Below are positions 35,314 to 47,089 of a DNA stretch of 64,000 nucleotides, in pieces. How positions within the stretch are numbered: the first letter of the stretch is position 1; the number at the start of each line of letters is the position of its first letter. Below the pieces are notes generated by a model. The model saw only the letters and a program-made list of their open reading frames with translations, did not search any database and had not been told where the DNA came from. Source of the DNA: Pectobacterium aroidearum (GTDB lineage Bacteria; Pseudomonadota; Gammaproteobacteria; Enterobacterales; Enterobacteriaceae); the NCBI RefSeq assembly GCF_041228105.1, contig NZ_CP166097.1, forward strand, positions 310,001 through 374,000. The letters run 5' to 3'. The position numbers and the translations under genes were made by a program.

Positions 35314-35907
35314 CTATAACTTCATATAAGCGCGCACGCCGTCGAGGAACATCTGCGTCGACAGCATTACCAGAATCAATCCCATCAATTTCTCCAGCGC
35401 GCTCACGCCTTTTTCACCCAGCAAACGCAAGAACACATCCGACATCAGCAGGATGATGAAGGAGATACTCCAGGCGATAAACAGCGCCAGCGTCAGATGA
35501 GGAAGCTGATTAGGATACTGGTGGGACAGCAGCATCAGTGCCGCAAGGATCGACGGTCCCGCCACCAGTGGAATCGCCATTGGCACCAGAAACGGTTCTT
35601 CACCGGCTGGCAGACCGCTGCTGTTGCCTTCTTGTGAAGGGAAAATCATACGAATCGCGATAAGAAACAGCACGATACCGCCGGAAATGGAGACGGTTTC
35701 GGTACGCAGATTCAGGAACGCCAGAATACGCTCACCCGCGAACAGGAAAATCAGCATCAGCCCGAGGGCGATCAGCATTTCACGGATCAACACCACGCGT
35801 CGGCGTTTGGGATCGAGATGCTTGAGCACGGACATAAAAATCGGCAGGTTGCCGAGTGGATCCATAATGAGCAACAGCAGCACCGTTGCGGAGATCATTT
35901 CTGTCAT
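35314..35907 (-). CDS. yhgN: MarC-family inner-membrane protein YhgN
   Basis: A 197-residue MarC-family protein (Pfam PF01914) with six hydrophobic segments, similar to E. coli YhgN. Seen: the start LLLLIMDPLGNLPIFMSVLKHLDPKRRR, IALRL-like and LVAGPSILAALMLLS family segments, and VMLSTQMFLDGVRAYMKL at the end. Function is unknown; the family was once linked to multidrug resistance without good support. It is divergent from asd, as in E. coli. Confidence 0.92.
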   Translation of the reverse strand: MTEMISATVLLLLIMDPLGNLPIFMSVLKHLDPKRRRVVLIREMLIALGLMLIFLFAGERILAFLNLRTETVSISGGIVLFLIAIRMIFPSQEGNSSGLPAGEEPFLVPMAIPLVAGPSILAALMLLSHQYPNQLPHLTLALFIAWSISFIILLMSDVFLRLLGEKGVSALEKLMGLILVMLSTQMFLDGVRAYMKL

Positions 35908-36203
35908 GTTGGTTTTTACTCCCGAAACCTTGTTTCCTGACCTGGGCCCTCTTTATGGGCTGCTCTACATTATTATCTTGCGCCAAGGCAATGATATTAG
36001 AATGACTGCTGAAAAATGCCGTGCTATCGAATAAATTCACTTGCGACTTTATGTACATTTTGTAAGGTTGAACGACACGATAATTTACAGGTTTACGACA
36101 GGACGCGCGCGACCTCTTCGGCAGCTCACTGAGTCAGCACTCACCAAGCGCTATCGACGTTAGCCAGAATTCTTTTTGTTACCCCCAAAGCAGGACAGTT
36201 ACC

Positions 36204-37307
36204 ATGAAAAATGTTGGTTTTATTGGCTGGCGCGGTATGGTCGGCTCGGTTCTCATGCAGCGCATGGTGGAAGAACGCGACTTTGATGTGATTCACCCGG
36301 TATTCTTTTCAACGTCTCAGCACGGCGAAGCAGCTCCGGCGTTAGGTGGTCATCAAGGCGTGTTGCAGGATGCTTATAATATCGAAGCACTGCGCGCGCT
36401 GGACATCATCATTACCTGTCAGGGCGGCGATTATACCAATGAAGTCTACCCAAAGCTGCGTGAAAGTGGCTGGCAGGGTTATTGGATCGATGCCGCCTCC
36501 TCGCTGCGTATGAAAGATGACGCGATTATTATTCTGGATCCGGTTAACCACGGGGTGATTCAGCAGGGGCTGGATAAAGGCATCAAAACCTTTGCTGGCG
36601 GCAACTGTACCGTTAGCCTGATGCTGATGTCATTGGGCGGTCTGTTTGCTAACAATCTGGTGGAGTGGGTTTCTGCCGCGACGTATCAGGCTGCTTCTGG
36701 CGGCGGTGCGCGTCACATGCGTGAGCTGCTGACCCAAATGGGCGCGCTGCACGGTGAAGTGGCGAAAGAGCTACAGGATCCGGCGTCTGCGATTCTGGAT
36801 ATCGAACGTAAAGTGACAGCGCTGACCCGTAGCGGTTCGCTGCCGACTGATAACTTCGGTGTGCCGTTGGCGGGTAGCCTGATTCCGTGGATCGACAAAC
36901 AGCTGGATAACGGCCAGAGCCGTGAAGAGTGGAAAGGCCAGGCGGAAACCAACAAGATTCTGGGTACCAGCAGCGTCATTCCTGTCGACGGTCTCTGCGT
37001 GCGCGTCGGCGCACTGCGCTGCCACAGCCAGGCGTTCACCATCAAACTGAAGAAAGATGTGGCGCTGCCGGAAATCGAACAACTGCTGGCAACTCACAAC
37101 GACTGGGTGAAAGTGGTACCGAACGATCGCGACATCACCATGCGTGAACTGACGCCTGCTGCGGTAACCGGCACGCTCTCCACGCCAGTGGGTCGTCTGC
37201 GTAAGCTGAACATGGGGCCGGAATACCTGTCCGCCTTCACGGTCGGCGATCAGCTGCTGTGGGGAGCCGCTGAACCGCTGCGCCGTATGCTGCGCATCCT
37301 GCTGTAG
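36204..37307 (+). CDS. asd: Aspartate-semialdehyde dehydrogenase
   Basis: A 367-residue enzyme that reduces aspartyl phosphate to aspartate semialdehyde with NADPH, the branch point to lysine, diaminopimelate, threonine and methionine. Seen: the NADP-binding start [19 protein letters not shown], the catalytic cysteine Cys135 in [10 protein letters not shown], and the active-site His in the [16 protein letters not shown] region. AGGA lies just before ATG 36204. Single gene; yhgN is divergent upstream. Confidence 0.97.
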   Translation: MKNVGFIGWRGMVGSVLMQRMVEERDFDVIHPVFFSTSQHGEAAPALGGHQGVLQDAYNIEALRALDIIITCQGGDYTNEVYPKLRESGWQGYWIDAASSLRMKDDAIIILDPVNHGVIQQGLDKGIKTFAGGNCTVSLMLMSLGGLFANNLVEWVSAATYQAASGGGARHMRELLTQMGALHGEVAKELQDPASAILDIERKVTALTRSGSLPTDNFGVPLAGSLIPWIDKQLDNGQSREEWKGQAETNKILGTSSVIPVDGLCVRVGALRCHSQAFTIKLKKDVALPEIEQLLATHNDWVKVVPNDRDITMRELTPAAVTGTLSTPVGRLRKLNMGPEYLSAFTVGDQLLWGAAEPLRRMLRILL

Positions 37308-37412
37308 TTATCTTGATATAGCTATCTTGCTATAGTTCTCCTGCTTCTCTGGCGCAACATCGGTTGGTGTTGCGCCTGTTCCCTACTCAGATGACATCGA
37401 GAAAGTAAACGA

Positions 37413-37898
37413 ATGAGTACTGACAGTGAAAAGGATATCTCACGTGTATTAACATGGGAAAATCAGAAATTTGTTGTTACGACGAATAATGATCTACTGG
37501 ATATTCATGCCATACATTGTTATTTAACGCGTTCAAGTTGGGCTGAAGGCATTGATATCGACACTGTTCAGGAATCTATCACTAACAGCCTTAATTTCGG
37601 TTTATTTACTGACGATAAGCAGATTGGATTCGCGCGTGTCGTGACGGATTTTGCGACTTTTGGTTATCTCTGTGATGTTTATGTGCTGGAAGAATATCAG
37701 CAGCAAAAGTTGGGAAGCTGGTTAATGGAATGCTGCCTTGACCATCCGGTACTTAAACGACTGCGGCGTATTATGCTTGTGACATCCACAGCGCCATGGC
37801 TCTATGAAAAAGCAGGGTATTCTCCGGTTAACAAAGAAAACTATGTCTGGGCGATTACGCGTCCCGATATCTATCAATCGAAGATGCATCAGGCTTGA
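37413..37898 (+). CDS. GNAT-family N-acetyltransferase
   Basis: A 161-residue protein with a GNAT fold. Seen: a polar start, IGFARVVTDFATFGYLCDVYVLEEYQQQKLGSWLM with the acetyl-CoA pyrophosphate-binding QQQKLG, and a C-terminal LYEKAGYSPV motif, typical of this superfamily. The acceptor is unknown. It is 105 bp after asd on the same strand and convergent with the sensor-kinase gene. E. coli has no gene of this kind between asd and glgB. Confidence 0.85.
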   Translation: MSTDSEKDISRVLTWENQKFVVTTNNDLLDIHAIHCYLTRSSWAEGIDIDTVQESITNSLNFGLFTDDKQIGFARVVTDFATFGYLCDVYVLEEYQQQKLGSWLMECCLDHPVLKRLRRIMLVTSTAPWLYEKAGYSPVNKENYVWAITRPDIYQSKMHQA

Positions 37899-37989
37899 GT
37901 TTCCCGTCAGGCCGAGCGTGCTCTCCTGCTCTCAGGTAGTTTTCATTTGCCTGATCTTATTCTGGCACCTGATCTGTTTATCCACCCCA

Positions 37990-39708
37990 TCACGCCACAC
38001 TATCCATCTGTTCCAATGCCTTACGCGCTGAAATCAGCGGGACGCGCACTTCGACTCGGGTGAATTTATCCGCTTCGCTGACTACCGTGATGCCGTAGCG
38101 GTTGCCGTAGCGTGCTTTGATACGGCGGTCGACCAAATTCATGCCTAATCCATCGCCACCGCTGCGGGGCTGATAGGTGCCCGCATTATCTTCTACTGAC
38201 AGTTCCAGCGTGTTGGCGTGCAAGCGTCCGCTGATGTGGATGTGTCCACTTTCAATCATCTGTGAGATACCGTGCTTAATCGCATTTTCGACAATCGGTT
38301 GCAGAGAAAATGCGGGTAATCGTGCTTCACGCAGCGCCTCCGGCAGCGAAATGTCTACCGTCAGGTGATCGGCAAAGCGTGCTTTTTCGATTTCGAGATA
38401 GGCGTTAACGTGCTCCAGCTCGTCATTGAGCGACACTTCATCGTTGCTGCGCTTGAGGTTTTTACGGAAAAACGTCGACAGAGACAGCACCAGTTGGCGA
38501 GCGTGATCCGGGTTGCGCCGTATCACGGCGGACAGCGTATTCAGCGCGTTGAACAGAAAATGCGGGTTGACCTGCGCGTGCAGTAGCTTGATTTCCGATT
38601 GCGCCAGCAGCTGTTTCTGCTGTTCAAAACGACCTGTCAGAATCTGTGCGGAAAGCAGGTGGGCGATCCCTTCTCCCAGCGTACGGTTAATGCTGGAAAA
38701 TAGCTTGTTTTTGGGCTCATAAAGCTTGATCGTGCCGACAACGCGCTGATCTTCGCCACGCAGCGGGATTACCAGCGTGGACCCGAGTTTGCAGTGTGAT
38801 GACACCGAACAGGTGTAGGACACCTCGTTGCCGTCGGCGTACACCACCTGATTGTTGTCTATCGCCCGGCGCGTGTGTGATGACGTAATGGGCGCGCCGA
38901 CATTGTGGTGATCGTCGCCTAGCCCGATGAAGGCCAGCAGTTTATCGCGATCGGTAATCGCCACGGCACCGACACCCAGCTCTTCATACAAAATACGGGC
39001 AACGCGCATACTGTTTTGTGGATTAAACCCCTGACGTAGCGCCCCTTCGGCGCGGGCGGCGATTTGCAGCGCCTTGGCGGAAAATGCAGAGGTGTATTTT
39101 TCAAAAATGGCGCGTCTGTCGAGCAGGATGCGCATAAACATGGCGGAACCGATGGTATTGGTGATCATCATCGGTAGCGCAATGTCCCTCACCAGCTCTG
39201 CGGCGTTATCAAATGGACGGGCGACCAGCAGAATAATCGCCATTTGCAAACATTCTGCAACCAGTGCGGTCAGCCCGACGACGAGGGGCTGAAACAGGAG
39301 ATCGATACGATTACGGCGTGCCAGATAGCGATGCAGTAACCCGCCGAGCAGGCCTTCGGCGATGGTCGACAGCATACAGGCCAGCGCGGTCATGCCTCCC
39401 ATTGAATAGCGGTGTAATCCGCCCGTTAACCCGACGAGAAAGCCAACGGAAGGGCCGCCCAGCATGCCCCCGAGCACGGCACCGGTCGCACGGGTATTGG
39501 CAATCGAATCGTCTATATGCAGGCCGAAGTAGGTTCCCATAATGCAAAACACGGAAAAAACCAGATAGCACACCAGCTTGTGTGGCAGGCGAATGGTGAC
39601 CTGCATTAGCGGGATGAACAGCGGTGTCTTGCTGAGCAGATAGGCGATAACCAGATAAACACACATCTGCTGTAACAGGGAAAGAATGAGATCAATCTGG
39701 CTAACCAT
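37990..39708 (-). CDS. btsS: BtsS/YehU-type sensor histidine kinase
   Basis: A 572-residue LytS-family histidine kinase strongly similar along its length to E. coli BtsS, the pyruvate sensor. Seen: a 5TM-5TMR-LYT membrane domain (LLQQMCVYLVIAYLLSKT, GLHIDDSIANTRA, GLTGGLHRYSMGG), a GAF domain (VAITDRDKLLAFIGLGDDHH), the phosphoacceptor box LLHAQVNPHFLFNALNTLSA, and an ATPase domain ending LGMNLVDRRI. ATG 39708 is used; TTG 39738 would add ten residues. Neither has a good ribosome site. No LytTR response regulator (BtsR) gene lies beside it, unlike the E. coli btsSR pair. Confidence 0.88.
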   Translation of the reverse strand: MVSQIDLILSLLQQMCVYLVIAYLLSKTPLFIPLMQVTIRLPHKLVCYLVFSVFCIMGTYFGLHIDDSIANTRATGAVLGGMLGGPSVGFLVGLTGGLHRYSMGGMTALACMLSTIAEGLLGGLLHRYLARRNRIDLLFQPLVVGLTALVAECLQMAIILLVARPFDNAAELVRDIALPMMITNTIGSAMFMRILLDRRAIFEKYTSAFSAKALQIAARAEGALRQGFNPQNSMRVARILYEELGVGAVAITDRDKLLAFIGLGDDHHNVGAPITSSHTRRAIDNNQVVYADGNEVSYTCSVSSHCKLGSTLVIPLRGEDQRVVGTIKLYEPKNKLFSSINRTLGEGIAHLLSAQILTGRFEQQKQLLAQSEIKLLHAQVNPHFLFNALNTLSAVIRRNPDHARQLVLSLSTFFRKNLKRSNDEVSLNDELEHVNAYLEIEKARFADHLTVDISLPEALREARLPAFSLQPIVENAIKHGISQMIESGHIHISGRLHANTLELSVEDNAGTYQPRSGGDGLGMNLVDRRIKARYGNRYGITVVSEADKFTRVEVRVPLISARKALEQMDSVA

Positions 39709-39738
39709 GGGCGGGGTCTCAACATACACAATCGCCAA

Positions 39739-40078
39739 ATTGTACTGCTTTTTGCCCGCGGACGAATCGATCTTTAAACAAAAGATGCTAATTATCCCGT
39801 GTCATAACTTATTCATATAAATATAAACGGAAAAATTTGATCGGTTCTCGGTTATTTCTCCGTTCTTTGACTACGCTGAATTAGGGGGCGTGGTTCAAGA
39901 ACTCTTTCATACTATTCATTATTTTTACACGTCGCCGTTATTCATTAGCAAGCTAATAACCCGTTATTTTTATTGGATTTTTGTTAAAAATAGGTAACGG
40001 GAGAATATAAGCGCAGCGTAATGCGTTTTTATATTACTTATTTATTTAATTCAAATGGTTAATCAGAGGATGGATACC
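39739..40078. promoter_or_regulatory. AT-rich upstream region of the glg operon and btsS
   Basis: No gene is supported. Inverted repeats: ATTAGC (39944-39949) / GCTAAT (39952-39957), and CCCGTTA (39960-39966) / TAACGGG (39995-40001) with a 28-nt loop. Promoters for divergent btsS and glgB must lie here; I could not place a convincing -35/-10 pair or CRP site. Confidence 0.35.
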
Positions 40079-42256
40079 ATGTCAGCGTTTTCTGATGCGA
40101 TTAATTCACTTATTTCCGGGCATTATGCCGATCCGTTTTCGCTGTTAGGTATGCATCATTCTTCTGAAGGCCTTGAGGTTCGGGCTCTGCTGCCGGATGC
40201 GCAGGCCGCTTGGGTGGTTGATGCCAGCAATGGACGAAAAATCGTTGAGCTGGAACGTATAGACGAACGCGGTTTTTTTTGTGGTCTGGTGCCGCGCCGG
40301 AAAAACGCTTTCCGTTATCAATTGGCCGTGACCTGGCGTGAAGAAACCTGGGTGATTGAAGATCCTTACCGCTTTGGCCCGCTGTTGCAGGATATGGATA
40401 TTTGGCTGCTGGCCGAAGGCACCCATCTGCGGCCTTACGAGCGGCTGGGTGCCCATCTGGAAACGCTGGACGGGGTTGAAGGTACGCGTTTTGCCGTGTG
40501 GGCACCCAATGCTCAGCGCGTTTCGGTAGTGGGGCAGTTCAACTTCTGGGATGGTCGCAGGCACCCGATGCGGTTGCGTAGGGAGAATGGCATTTGGGAG
40601 CTGTTTCTTCCCGATGTAAAAGCGGGGCAGCTCTACAAATATGAAATGATCGATAGCCACGGCAGCATCCGGTTGAAGGCCGATCCGTATGCGTTTGAAG
40701 CGCAGATGCGCCCGGATACCGCCTCGCTAATTACGCCGTTGCCTGAGAAAGTCCCAACCAGCGATGCCCGGCGTGAGGCGAATGGCCTGCGTTCGCCTAT
40801 CTCCATTTATGAAGTTCACCTCGGTTCCTGGCGGCGGCATACGGATAACAATTTCTGGCTGAGCTATCAGGAATTGGCGAAGCAACTGATTGATTATGTG
40901 CAGTACATGGGTTTCACGCATGTGGAGCTGATGCCGATTAACGAACACCCGTTCGATGGTAGCTGGGGCTATCAACCGCTGGGGCTCTATGCGCCAACGC
41001 GCCGTTTCGGCACCGCGCAGGAGTTCAGGGCGTTTGTTGATGCACTCCATGATGCGGGCATTAACGTCTTACTGGACTGGGTTCCCGGACATTTTCCCGG
41101 TGACGAATACGGTTTGGCACAGTTTGACGGCACTGCGCTGTATGAATACGCCGATCCGCGTGAAGGCTATCATCAGGACTGGAACACGCTGATTTATAAC
41201 TATGGTCGCCATGAGGTGCGTAACTATCTGGCGGGCAACGCGCTGTTCTGGATGGAGCGATATGGCATCGACGGGCTGCGGGTAGACGCCGTGGCTTCCA
41301 TGATTTACCGCGACTACAGCCGCAGCGAAGGCGAGTGGGTGCCGAACCATTACGGCGGTAAAGAGAACCTCGAGGCGATTGCGTTTCTGCGCTACACCAA
41401 TCACATGCTGGGCCATGCCGCACCGGCAGCGATCACGCTGGCTGAAGAGTCGACCGATTATCCGGGTGTCACGCTGCCGCCGGATTGCAACGGGTTAGGG
41501 TTTCACTACAAATGGAATATGGGCTGGATGCACGACACGCTGGCCTATATGCAGCACGATCCGGTTCACCGCAAATATCATCACGATTTGCTGACATTCG
41601 GCATGTTGTACGCCTACAGCGAGAACTTCGTGCTGCCGCTGTCTCACGATGAAGTGGTACATGGCAAACGTTCGCTGCTGGATCGCATGCCCGGCGATGT
41701 CTGGCAAAAATTTGCCAATTTACGCGCCTATTACGGTTTTATGTGGGCCTATCCCGGTAAGAAACTGCTGTTTATGGGGGGCGAATTTGCGCAGGGGCGT
41801 GAATGGAACCATGACGCCAGTCTGGACTGGCATCTGCTGGATGAACCGGAAGGTTGGCACCGTGGCGTGCAAACGCTGGTACGCGATCTCAACCATTACT
41901 ATCGCCAGCAGCCGTCGCTGTATCAGTTAGATTTTCAGCCGCAGGGTTTTGAATGGCTGGTGGTGGACGATCGGGAAAATTCAGTTTTTGCCTTTGTCCG
42001 GCGTGATGAGCAGGGCAACGAAGTGCTGGTGGTCAGTAACTTTACGCCGGTGCCACGTTATGGCTATCGGATTGGCATTAACCAGCCCGGCGGCTGGCGA
42101 GAAGTCATCAACACCGATTCTGTTCACTACAACGGTAGCGATTTGGGCAATGTTGGGACGATTTATAGTGAGGAATGGGGCAGCCATCAGCGCCAGCACT
42201 CTCTTGTTCTGACTATTCCGCCGCTTGCTACGCTGTATCTGGTGAAGGAGGCGTAA
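40079..42256 (+). CDS. glgB: 1,4-alpha-glucan branching enzyme
   Basis: A 725-residue GH13 enzyme that makes the alpha-1,6 branches of glycogen. Seen: an N-terminal CBM48 domain ([21 protein letters not shown]), then the GH13 catalytic regions: [17 protein letters not shown] with the nucleophile Asp, EESTDYPGV with the acid/base Glu, and [11 protein letters not shown]. Several in-frame ATGs (40055, 40070, 40079) exist; 40079 is preferred since AGAGG (40065-40069) is 9 nt upstream. First gene of glgBXCAP, and its stop codon abuts the glgX start. Confidence 0.96.
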   Translation: MSAFSDAINSLISGHYADPFSLLGMHHSSEGLEVRALLPDAQAAWVVDASNGRKIVELERIDERGFFCGLVPRRKNAFRYQLAVTWREETWVIEDPYRFGPLLQDMDIWLLAEGTHLRPYERLGAHLETLDGVEGTRFAVWAPNAQRVSVVGQFNFWDGRRHPMRLRRENGIWELFLPDVKAGQLYKYEMIDSHGSIRLKADPYAFEAQMRPDTASLITPLPEKVPTSDARREANGLRSPISIYEVHLGSWRRHTDNNFWLSYQELAKQLIDYVQYMGFTHVELMPINEHPFDGSWGYQPLGLYAPTRRFGTAQEFRAFVDALHDAGINVLLDWVPGHFPGDEYGLAQFDGTALYEYADPREGYHQDWNTLIYNYGRHEVRNYLAGNALFWMERYGIDGLRVDAVASMIYRDYSRSEGEWVPNHYGGKENLEAIAFLRYTNHMLGHAAPAAITLAEESTDYPGVTLPPDCNGLGFHYKWNMGWMHDTLAYMQHDPVHRKYHHDLLTFGMLYAYSENFVLPLSHDEVVHGKRSLLDRMPGDVWQKFANLRAYYGFMWAYPGKKLLFMGGEFAQGREWNHDASLDWHLLDEPEGWHRGVQTLVRDLNHYYRQQPSLYQLDFQPQGFEWLVVDDRENSVFAFVRRDEQGNEVLVVSNFTPVPRYGYRIGINQPGGWREVINTDSVHYNGSDLGNVGTIYSEEWGSHQRQHSLVLTIPPLATLYLVKEA

Positions 42257-44233
42257 ATGGCAGAATTGCAGACGGGCAAGCCGACGCCGCTGGGAGCCAG
42301 TTTTGACGGACAGGGCGTGAATTTCGCGCTGTTTTCAGCGGATGCCGAGCGGGTCGAGCTGTGCATATTTGATGAACGCCAGCAGGAGCAGCGGCTCGAA
42401 CTGACCGCGCGCAGCGGCGATATCTGGCACGGCTACCTTCCTGCTGCGCAGCCGGGGCTACGCTATGGTTTCCGGGTCGATGGGCCGTTCGAGCCGTCAC
42501 AAGGCTTGCGCTTCAACCCACATAAGCTGCTGTTAGATCCGTGTGCCCGTCAGCTTGACGGCTGGGTGGTGGATGACGATTGCCTGCAAGGCGGCATTGA
42601 CCAGCGGGATGAACGCGATAGCGCTGACATCATGGCGAAATGCGTAGTCACGGCAGAGGATTACGATTGGCAGGATGACCAGCATCCGTACACGCTCTGG
42701 CATCAGACGGTGATTTATGAGGCACACGTTCGTGGATTGACGCAACTGCACCCTGATATTCCTGAAGATATTCGCGGTAGCTATGCGGCGCTGGGCCACC
42801 CGGTGATGATTGACTATCTGACGTCGCTGGGCGTGACGGCGCTGGAACTGCTTCCGGTGCAGCAGCATGCCGATGAGCCACGGCTTCAGCAACTGGGGTT
42901 GCGTAATTACTGGGGCTATAACGTACTGCTGCCTTTCGCCGTGGATAACAGTTTGGCTGCGGGTGATGACGCGCTGAATGAATTCCGAGATGCGGTGAAA
43001 GCGCTGCATCGTGCGGGAATCGAGGTCATTCTGGATGTGGTGTTTAACCATAGCGCCGAACTGGATGTTGAGGGCCCCACGCTGTGCCAGCGCGGCATCG
43101 ATAACCGCAGTTATTACTGGCTGGGTGAAAACGGTGAATACCATAACTGGACCGGCTGCGGCAATGTGTTGCGGCTGAACCATCCGGCGGTCATTGATTG
43201 GGTGATGGACTGTCTGCGCTTCTGGCGCGAGGTCTGCCACGTTGATGGCTTCCGTTTCGATCTGGCAACGGTGCTGGGGCGAACTCCGGATTTTACCGCC
43301 GCTGCGCCGCTGTTGTCCGCCATGAAAAACGATAGCCGCTTACAGGGCTGCAAGCTGATTGCCGAACCGTGGGACATCGGACATGGCGGTTATCAGTTAG
43401 GTCAGTTCCCGACGCCGTTCGCGGAGTGGAGCGACCGCTACCGTGACGATATGCGCCGTTTTTGGCTGCATGGCGACATTTCCCTCGGCGCGTTCGCTCG
43501 CCGCTTTGCCGCCTCCAGCGATATTTTCCAGCAGCACGACCGCCTGCCTTTCGCCTCTATCAACAAACTGACGGCCCATGACGGCTTTACGCTGCGCGAT
43601 CTGGTGAGTTTCAACCACAAGCACAACGACGCCAACGGCGAGGGTAACCGCGACGGTACCGACAGTAACTTCAGCAATAACCACGGTACGGAAGGGCTGG
43701 AAGCGGACGACGACATCCTACAGCGTCGGCTGGCGAGCCAGAAGGCGCTGCTGACGACGCTGATTCTGTCGCAGGGCTCGCCAATGCTGCTGGCGGGCGA
43801 TGAGCTGGGGCACAGCCAGCAGGGTAACAACAATGCCTACTGTCAGGATAACGAATTGACCTGGCTGCATTGGGAAAACGCAAATAGTGCACTGCGCGAG
43901 TTTGTCGCCGGATTGATCCAACTGCGCCGCACGATCCCGGCATTACAGCAGGAGACGTGGTGGCAAGAAGGGGACGGTGCAGTGCAATGGCTCAACAGAG
44001 AAGGCCAGCTGTTGACGCCGCAGCAGTGGGAACAAGGGGAGCATCAGCTACAGATTTTACTGTCTGGTCGTTGGCTTGTGCTGTTTAACGCCAGCCTACA
44101 CGCCGGTGAGTTCATGTTGCCAGAAGGCCACTGGCAGGTTTCACCGCCGTTTGATGAGACGAACCCGCCCGAGGGCGGAATCTGGCACGGACAAGCGCAG
44201 GCGGTATGTGTCTTGATAAAACAGATCGCCTAA
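42257..44233 (+). CDS. glgX: Glycogen debranching enzyme
   Basis: A 658-residue GH13 isoamylase-type enzyme cleaving alpha-1,6 branches of limit dextrins left by glycogen phosphorylase. Seen: the CBM48 start [51 protein letters not shown] with the nucleophile Asp, LIAEPWDIG with the catalytic Glu, and [19 protein letters not shown] 42257 directly follows the glgB TAA (GGAGG within the glgB end provides the ribosome site), indicating coupled translation. Confidence 0.95.
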   Translation: MAELQTGKPTPLGASFDGQGVNFALFSADAERVELCIFDERQQEQRLELTARSGDIWHGYLPAAQPGLRYGFRVDGPFEPSQGLRFNPHKLLLDPCARQLDGWVVDDDCLQGGIDQRDERDSADIMAKCVVTAEDYDWQDDQHPYTLWHQTVIYEAHVRGLTQLHPDIPEDIRGSYAALGHPVMIDYLTSLGVTALELLPVQQHADEPRLQQLGLRNYWGYNVLLPFAVDNSLAAGDDALNEFRDAVKALHRAGIEVILDVVFNHSAELDVEGPTLCQRGIDNRSYYWLGENGEYHNWTGCGNVLRLNHPAVIDWVMDCLRFWREVCHVDGFRFDLATVLGRTPDFTAAAPLLSAMKNDSRLQGCKLIAEPWDIGHGGYQLGQFPTPFAEWSDRYRDDMRRFWLHGDISLGAFARRFAASSDIFQQHDRLPFASINKLTAHDGFTLRDLVSFNHKHNDANGEGNRDGTDSNFSNNHGTEGLEADDDILQRRLASQKALLTTLILSQGSPMLLAGDELGHSQQGNNNAYCQDNELTWLHWENANSALREFVAGLIQLRRTIPALQQETWWQEGDGAVQWLNREGQLLTPQQWEQGEHQLQILLSGRWLVLFNASLHAGEFMLPEGHWQVSPPFDETNPPEGGIWHGQAQAVCVLIKQIA

Positions 44234-44268
44234 GCGCAAGCCATTAAAAGAATAATCAGGAGATAGCC

Positions 44269-45546
44269 ATGGTGAATAACGACAAGCATGACCCTCTGAT
44301 GTTGGCAAGACAGCTCCCTCTTAAATCCGTGGCATTAATTTTAGCCGGAGGCCGTGGAACGCGGCTGAAAGGGCTGACGGCGCTGCGTGCCAAGCCCGCC
44401 GTCCACTTTGGCGGCAAATTTCGCATTATTGATTTCGCGCTCTCTAACTGCCTGAATTCCGGCATCCGCCGTATTGGCGTCATTACGCAATATCAGTCGC
44501 ATACGCTGGTGCAGCATATTCAGCGCGGCTGGTCATTTCTGAATGCTGAAATGAACGAGTTTGTCGATTTGCTTCCCGCGCAGCAGCGTAACGCTACCGA
44601 TCACTGGTATCGGGGAACGGCAGACGCGGTTTGCCAGAATCTCGATATCATTCGGCGCTACCGTGCGGAGTATGTGGTGATCCTCGCGGGCGATCACATC
44701 TACAAGATGGACTACTCACGTATGCTCATCGATCACGTAGAGAAAGGTGCGGAATGCACCGTGGCATGCCTGCCCGTGCCGCTGGAAGAAGCCAGCGCCT
44801 TTGGCGTCATGAGCGTGGACAAACAGCACCGCATCCTCGATTTTGCCGAAAAACCGGATAACCCGACGCCGATGCCGGATAACCCCGACATGGCGCTCGC
44901 GAGCATGGGGATCTATGTTTTTAATGCGGACTATCTTTATCAGCTACTGGATGCGGATCACAACACGCCGGACTCTAACCACGACTTTGGGCAGGACCTG
45001 ATCCCGAAGATCGTCTCGCAGCGTTTGGCCTGGGCACATCCTTTTACCCTGTCGTGCGTCACGTCGGGTGAAGATGAAAATCAGTATTGGCGGGATGTCG
45101 GCACGCTGGAAGCCTACTGGCGCGCTAATCTCGATCTAGCGTCCGTCACGCCGGAACTGGATGTCTACGATCGGCACTGGCCGATTCGTTCCGCGATTGA
45201 ATCGCTGCCGCCAGCCAAATTTGTTCAGGATCGCTCCGGCAGCCATGGCATGACGATGAACTCGCTGGTATCGGGGGGCTGTATCGTCTCCGGCTCTGTC
45301 GTCACGCATTCGGTGCTGTTCCCGCGCGTGCGGGTTAATTCATTTTGCAGTATCGATTCGACGGTGATTCTGCCGGATGTCAACGTGGGGCGCTCCTGCC
45401 GTTTACGCCGTTGCGTGATCGATCGCGCCTGCAATTTGCCGGAAGGCATGGTGATTGGTGAAAACGCGGAAGAGGATAGCCGCCGTTTTTACCGTTCGGA
45501 AGAGGGGATCGTGCTGGTCACGCGATCGATGTTGGAAAAGCTGTAA
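44269..45546 (+). CDS. glgC: Glucose-1-phosphate adenylyltransferase
   Basis: A 425-residue ADP-glucose pyrophosphorylase, the committed and allosterically controlled step of glycogen synthesis. Seen: the pyrophosphorylase loop [30 protein letters not shown] (residue about 21 onward), the substrate loop [15 protein letters not shown] with the catalytic Asp, FAEKPDNP, and a C-terminal left-handed beta-helix. The Arg/Lys activator-binding region near the N-terminus is retained (KSVALILAG follows RQLPL). GGAG (44260-44263) precedes ATG 44269. Middle gene of glgBXCAP. Confidence 0.97.
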   Translation: MVNNDKHDPLMLARQLPLKSVALILAGGRGTRLKGLTALRAKPAVHFGGKFRIIDFALSNCLNSGIRRIGVITQYQSHTLVQHIQRGWSFLNAEMNEFVDLLPAQQRNATDHWYRGTADAVCQNLDIIRRYRAEYVVILAGDHIYKMDYSRMLIDHVEKGAECTVACLPVPLEEASAFGVMSVDKQHRILDFAEKPDNPTPMPDNPDMALASMGIYVFNADYLYQLLDADHNTPDSNHDFGQDLIPKIVSQRLAWAHPFTLSCVTSGEDENQYWRDVGTLEAYWRANLDLASVTPELDVYDRHWPIRSAIESLPPAKFVQDRSGSHGMTMNSLVSGGCIVSGSVVTHSVLFPRVRVNSFCSIDSTVILPDVNVGRSCRLRRCVIDRACNLPEGMVIGENAEEDSRRFYRSEEGIVLVTRSMLEKL

Positions 45547-45574
45547 ACACCATCGGAACAAAACGGGAGTAATA

Positions 45575-47014
45575 ATGCGGGTCTTACATGTTTGTTCAGA
45601 GCTCTTTCCACTGTTGAAAACGGGTGGACTGGCGGATGTGGCTGGTGCGTTGCCCGGCGCGCAGATTGCGGCGGGGATGGATGTCCGCGTCATCCTGCCT
45701 GCTTTCCCCGATCTGAAAAAAGGCATCGCCAACCTACAGGTTGTGCGTGAGCTGGATACCTTCGCCGGACACGTCACGCTGCTGTTCGGCCATTTTAACG
45801 GCGTCGGTATTTATTTGATTGATGTGCCCGAACTGTATGAACGCGCGGGCAGCCCTTACCACGATCCGGCGCTTTACGCCTATGCCGATAACTATCTGCG
45901 ATTCGCGCTGCTGGGGTGGATGGGATGCGAAATGGCGTGCGGTCTGGACCACTATTGGCGGCCCGATATCGTGCATGCCCATGACTGGCACGCGGGGCTG
46001 ACCTGCGCCTATCTGGCGGCGCGTAACCGTCCGGCGAAATCGATCTTTACCGTTCACAACCTTGCCTATCAGGGGCTGTTTGATGCCCGGCATATGCCGG
46101 ATCTCCACCTGCCGAGCGAGTTCTTTCAGGTATACGGGCTGGAGTTTTACGGCCAGATTTCCTACCTCAAAGCGGGATTGTACTACGCTGACCATATTAC
46201 GACCGTGAGCCCGACCTACGCGCATGAGATTACGCTGCCAGCGTATGGTTACGGTATGGAAGGTTTACTGAAGTCGCGTGAAGAGGAAGGACGACTGTCC
46301 GGAATCCTCAATGGCGTAGACGAGATGATTTGGAATCCAGCGCACGATCCTTTACTCGCTAGCCATTACAGCCGCGATACGTTGGCTAACAAGGCCGAAA
46401 ATAAACGGCGTCTGCAAACGGCAATGGGCTTGAAGGTTGACGACAAGGTGCCGGTTTTTGCCATCGTCAGCCGTCTGACCAGCCAGAAAGGGCTCGATAT
46501 TGCGCTAAGCGCGATACCGGATCTGCTGGAACAGGGCGGGCAAGTGGTGGTACTGGGCGCAGGAGATGCCGATTTGCAGGAGGGCTTTCTGGCGGCGGCG
46601 GCTGAATATCACGGTCAGGTTGGGGTACAGATTGGTTATCACGAGGCCTTCTCGCACCGCATTATTGGCGGTGCGGATGTCATCATGGTGCCCAGCCGGT
46701 TTGAGCCTTGTGGGTTAACGCAGCTCTATGGCTTGAAATATGGCACGTTGCCGCTGGTGCGCCGCACCGGCGGGCTGGCGGATACGGTATCAGACTGCTC
46801 GCTGGAGAATCTGGCGGATGGGCTGGCAAGCGGGTTTGTCTTTAACGATTGCAGCGTGGGATCGCTATCCCGCGCGATTCGTCGTGTGTTTGTGCTGTGG
46901 TCTCGGCCTACGCTATGGCGCTATGTGCAGCGTCAGGCGATGGCGATGGACTTTGGTTGGCAGGTTGCTGCTCAGGCTTATGGTGCGCTCTATCAACGCT
47001 TGTATACCCACTAG
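45575..47014 (+). CDS. glgA: Glycogen synthase
   Basis: A 479-residue GT5 glycogen synthase that adds glucosyl units from ADP-glucose. Seen: [27 protein letters not shown] with the ADP-glucose-binding [14 protein letters not shown], the linker [10 protein letters not shown], and in the C-terminal Rossmann fold [10 protein letters not shown] and [18 protein letters not shown]. The ORF is open back to 45455 inside glgC, but GGGAG (45565-45569) marks ATG 45575. The gap to glgC is 28 bp. Confidence 0.97.
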   Translation: MRVLHVCSELFPLLKTGGLADVAGALPGAQIAAGMDVRVILPAFPDLKKGIANLQVVRELDTFAGHVTLLFGHFNGVGIYLIDVPELYERAGSPYHDPALYAYADNYLRFALLGWMGCEMACGLDHYWRPDIVHAHDWHAGLTCAYLAARNRPAKSIFTVHNLAYQGLFDARHMPDLHLPSEFFQVYGLEFYGQISYLKAGLYYADHITTVSPTYAHEITLPAYGYGMEGLLKSREEEGRLSGILNGVDEMIWNPAHDPLLASHYSRDTLANKAENKRRLQTAMGLKVDDKVPVFAIVSRLTSQKGLDIALSAIPDLLEQGGQVVVLGAGDADLQEGFLAAAAEYHGQVGVQIGYHEAFSHRIIGGADVIMVPSRFEPCGLTQLYGLKYGTLPLVRRTGGLADTVSDCSLENLADGLASGFVFNDCSVGSLSRAIRRVFVLWSRPTLWRYVQRQAMAMDFGWQVAAQAYGALYQRLYTH

Positions 47015-47089
47015 TTTTCCCGTTGCGCGTCATCCGCATGCAACCTGAAAACGACAGGGTATGATAACACTCACTTGGGAATGAATATT

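Noticed and set aside
45455..45574. A 40-residue N-terminal extension of glgA
   Set aside because: It lies within the 3' part of glgC and passes over the glgA ribosome site; GlgA begins [14 protein letters not shown] at 45575.
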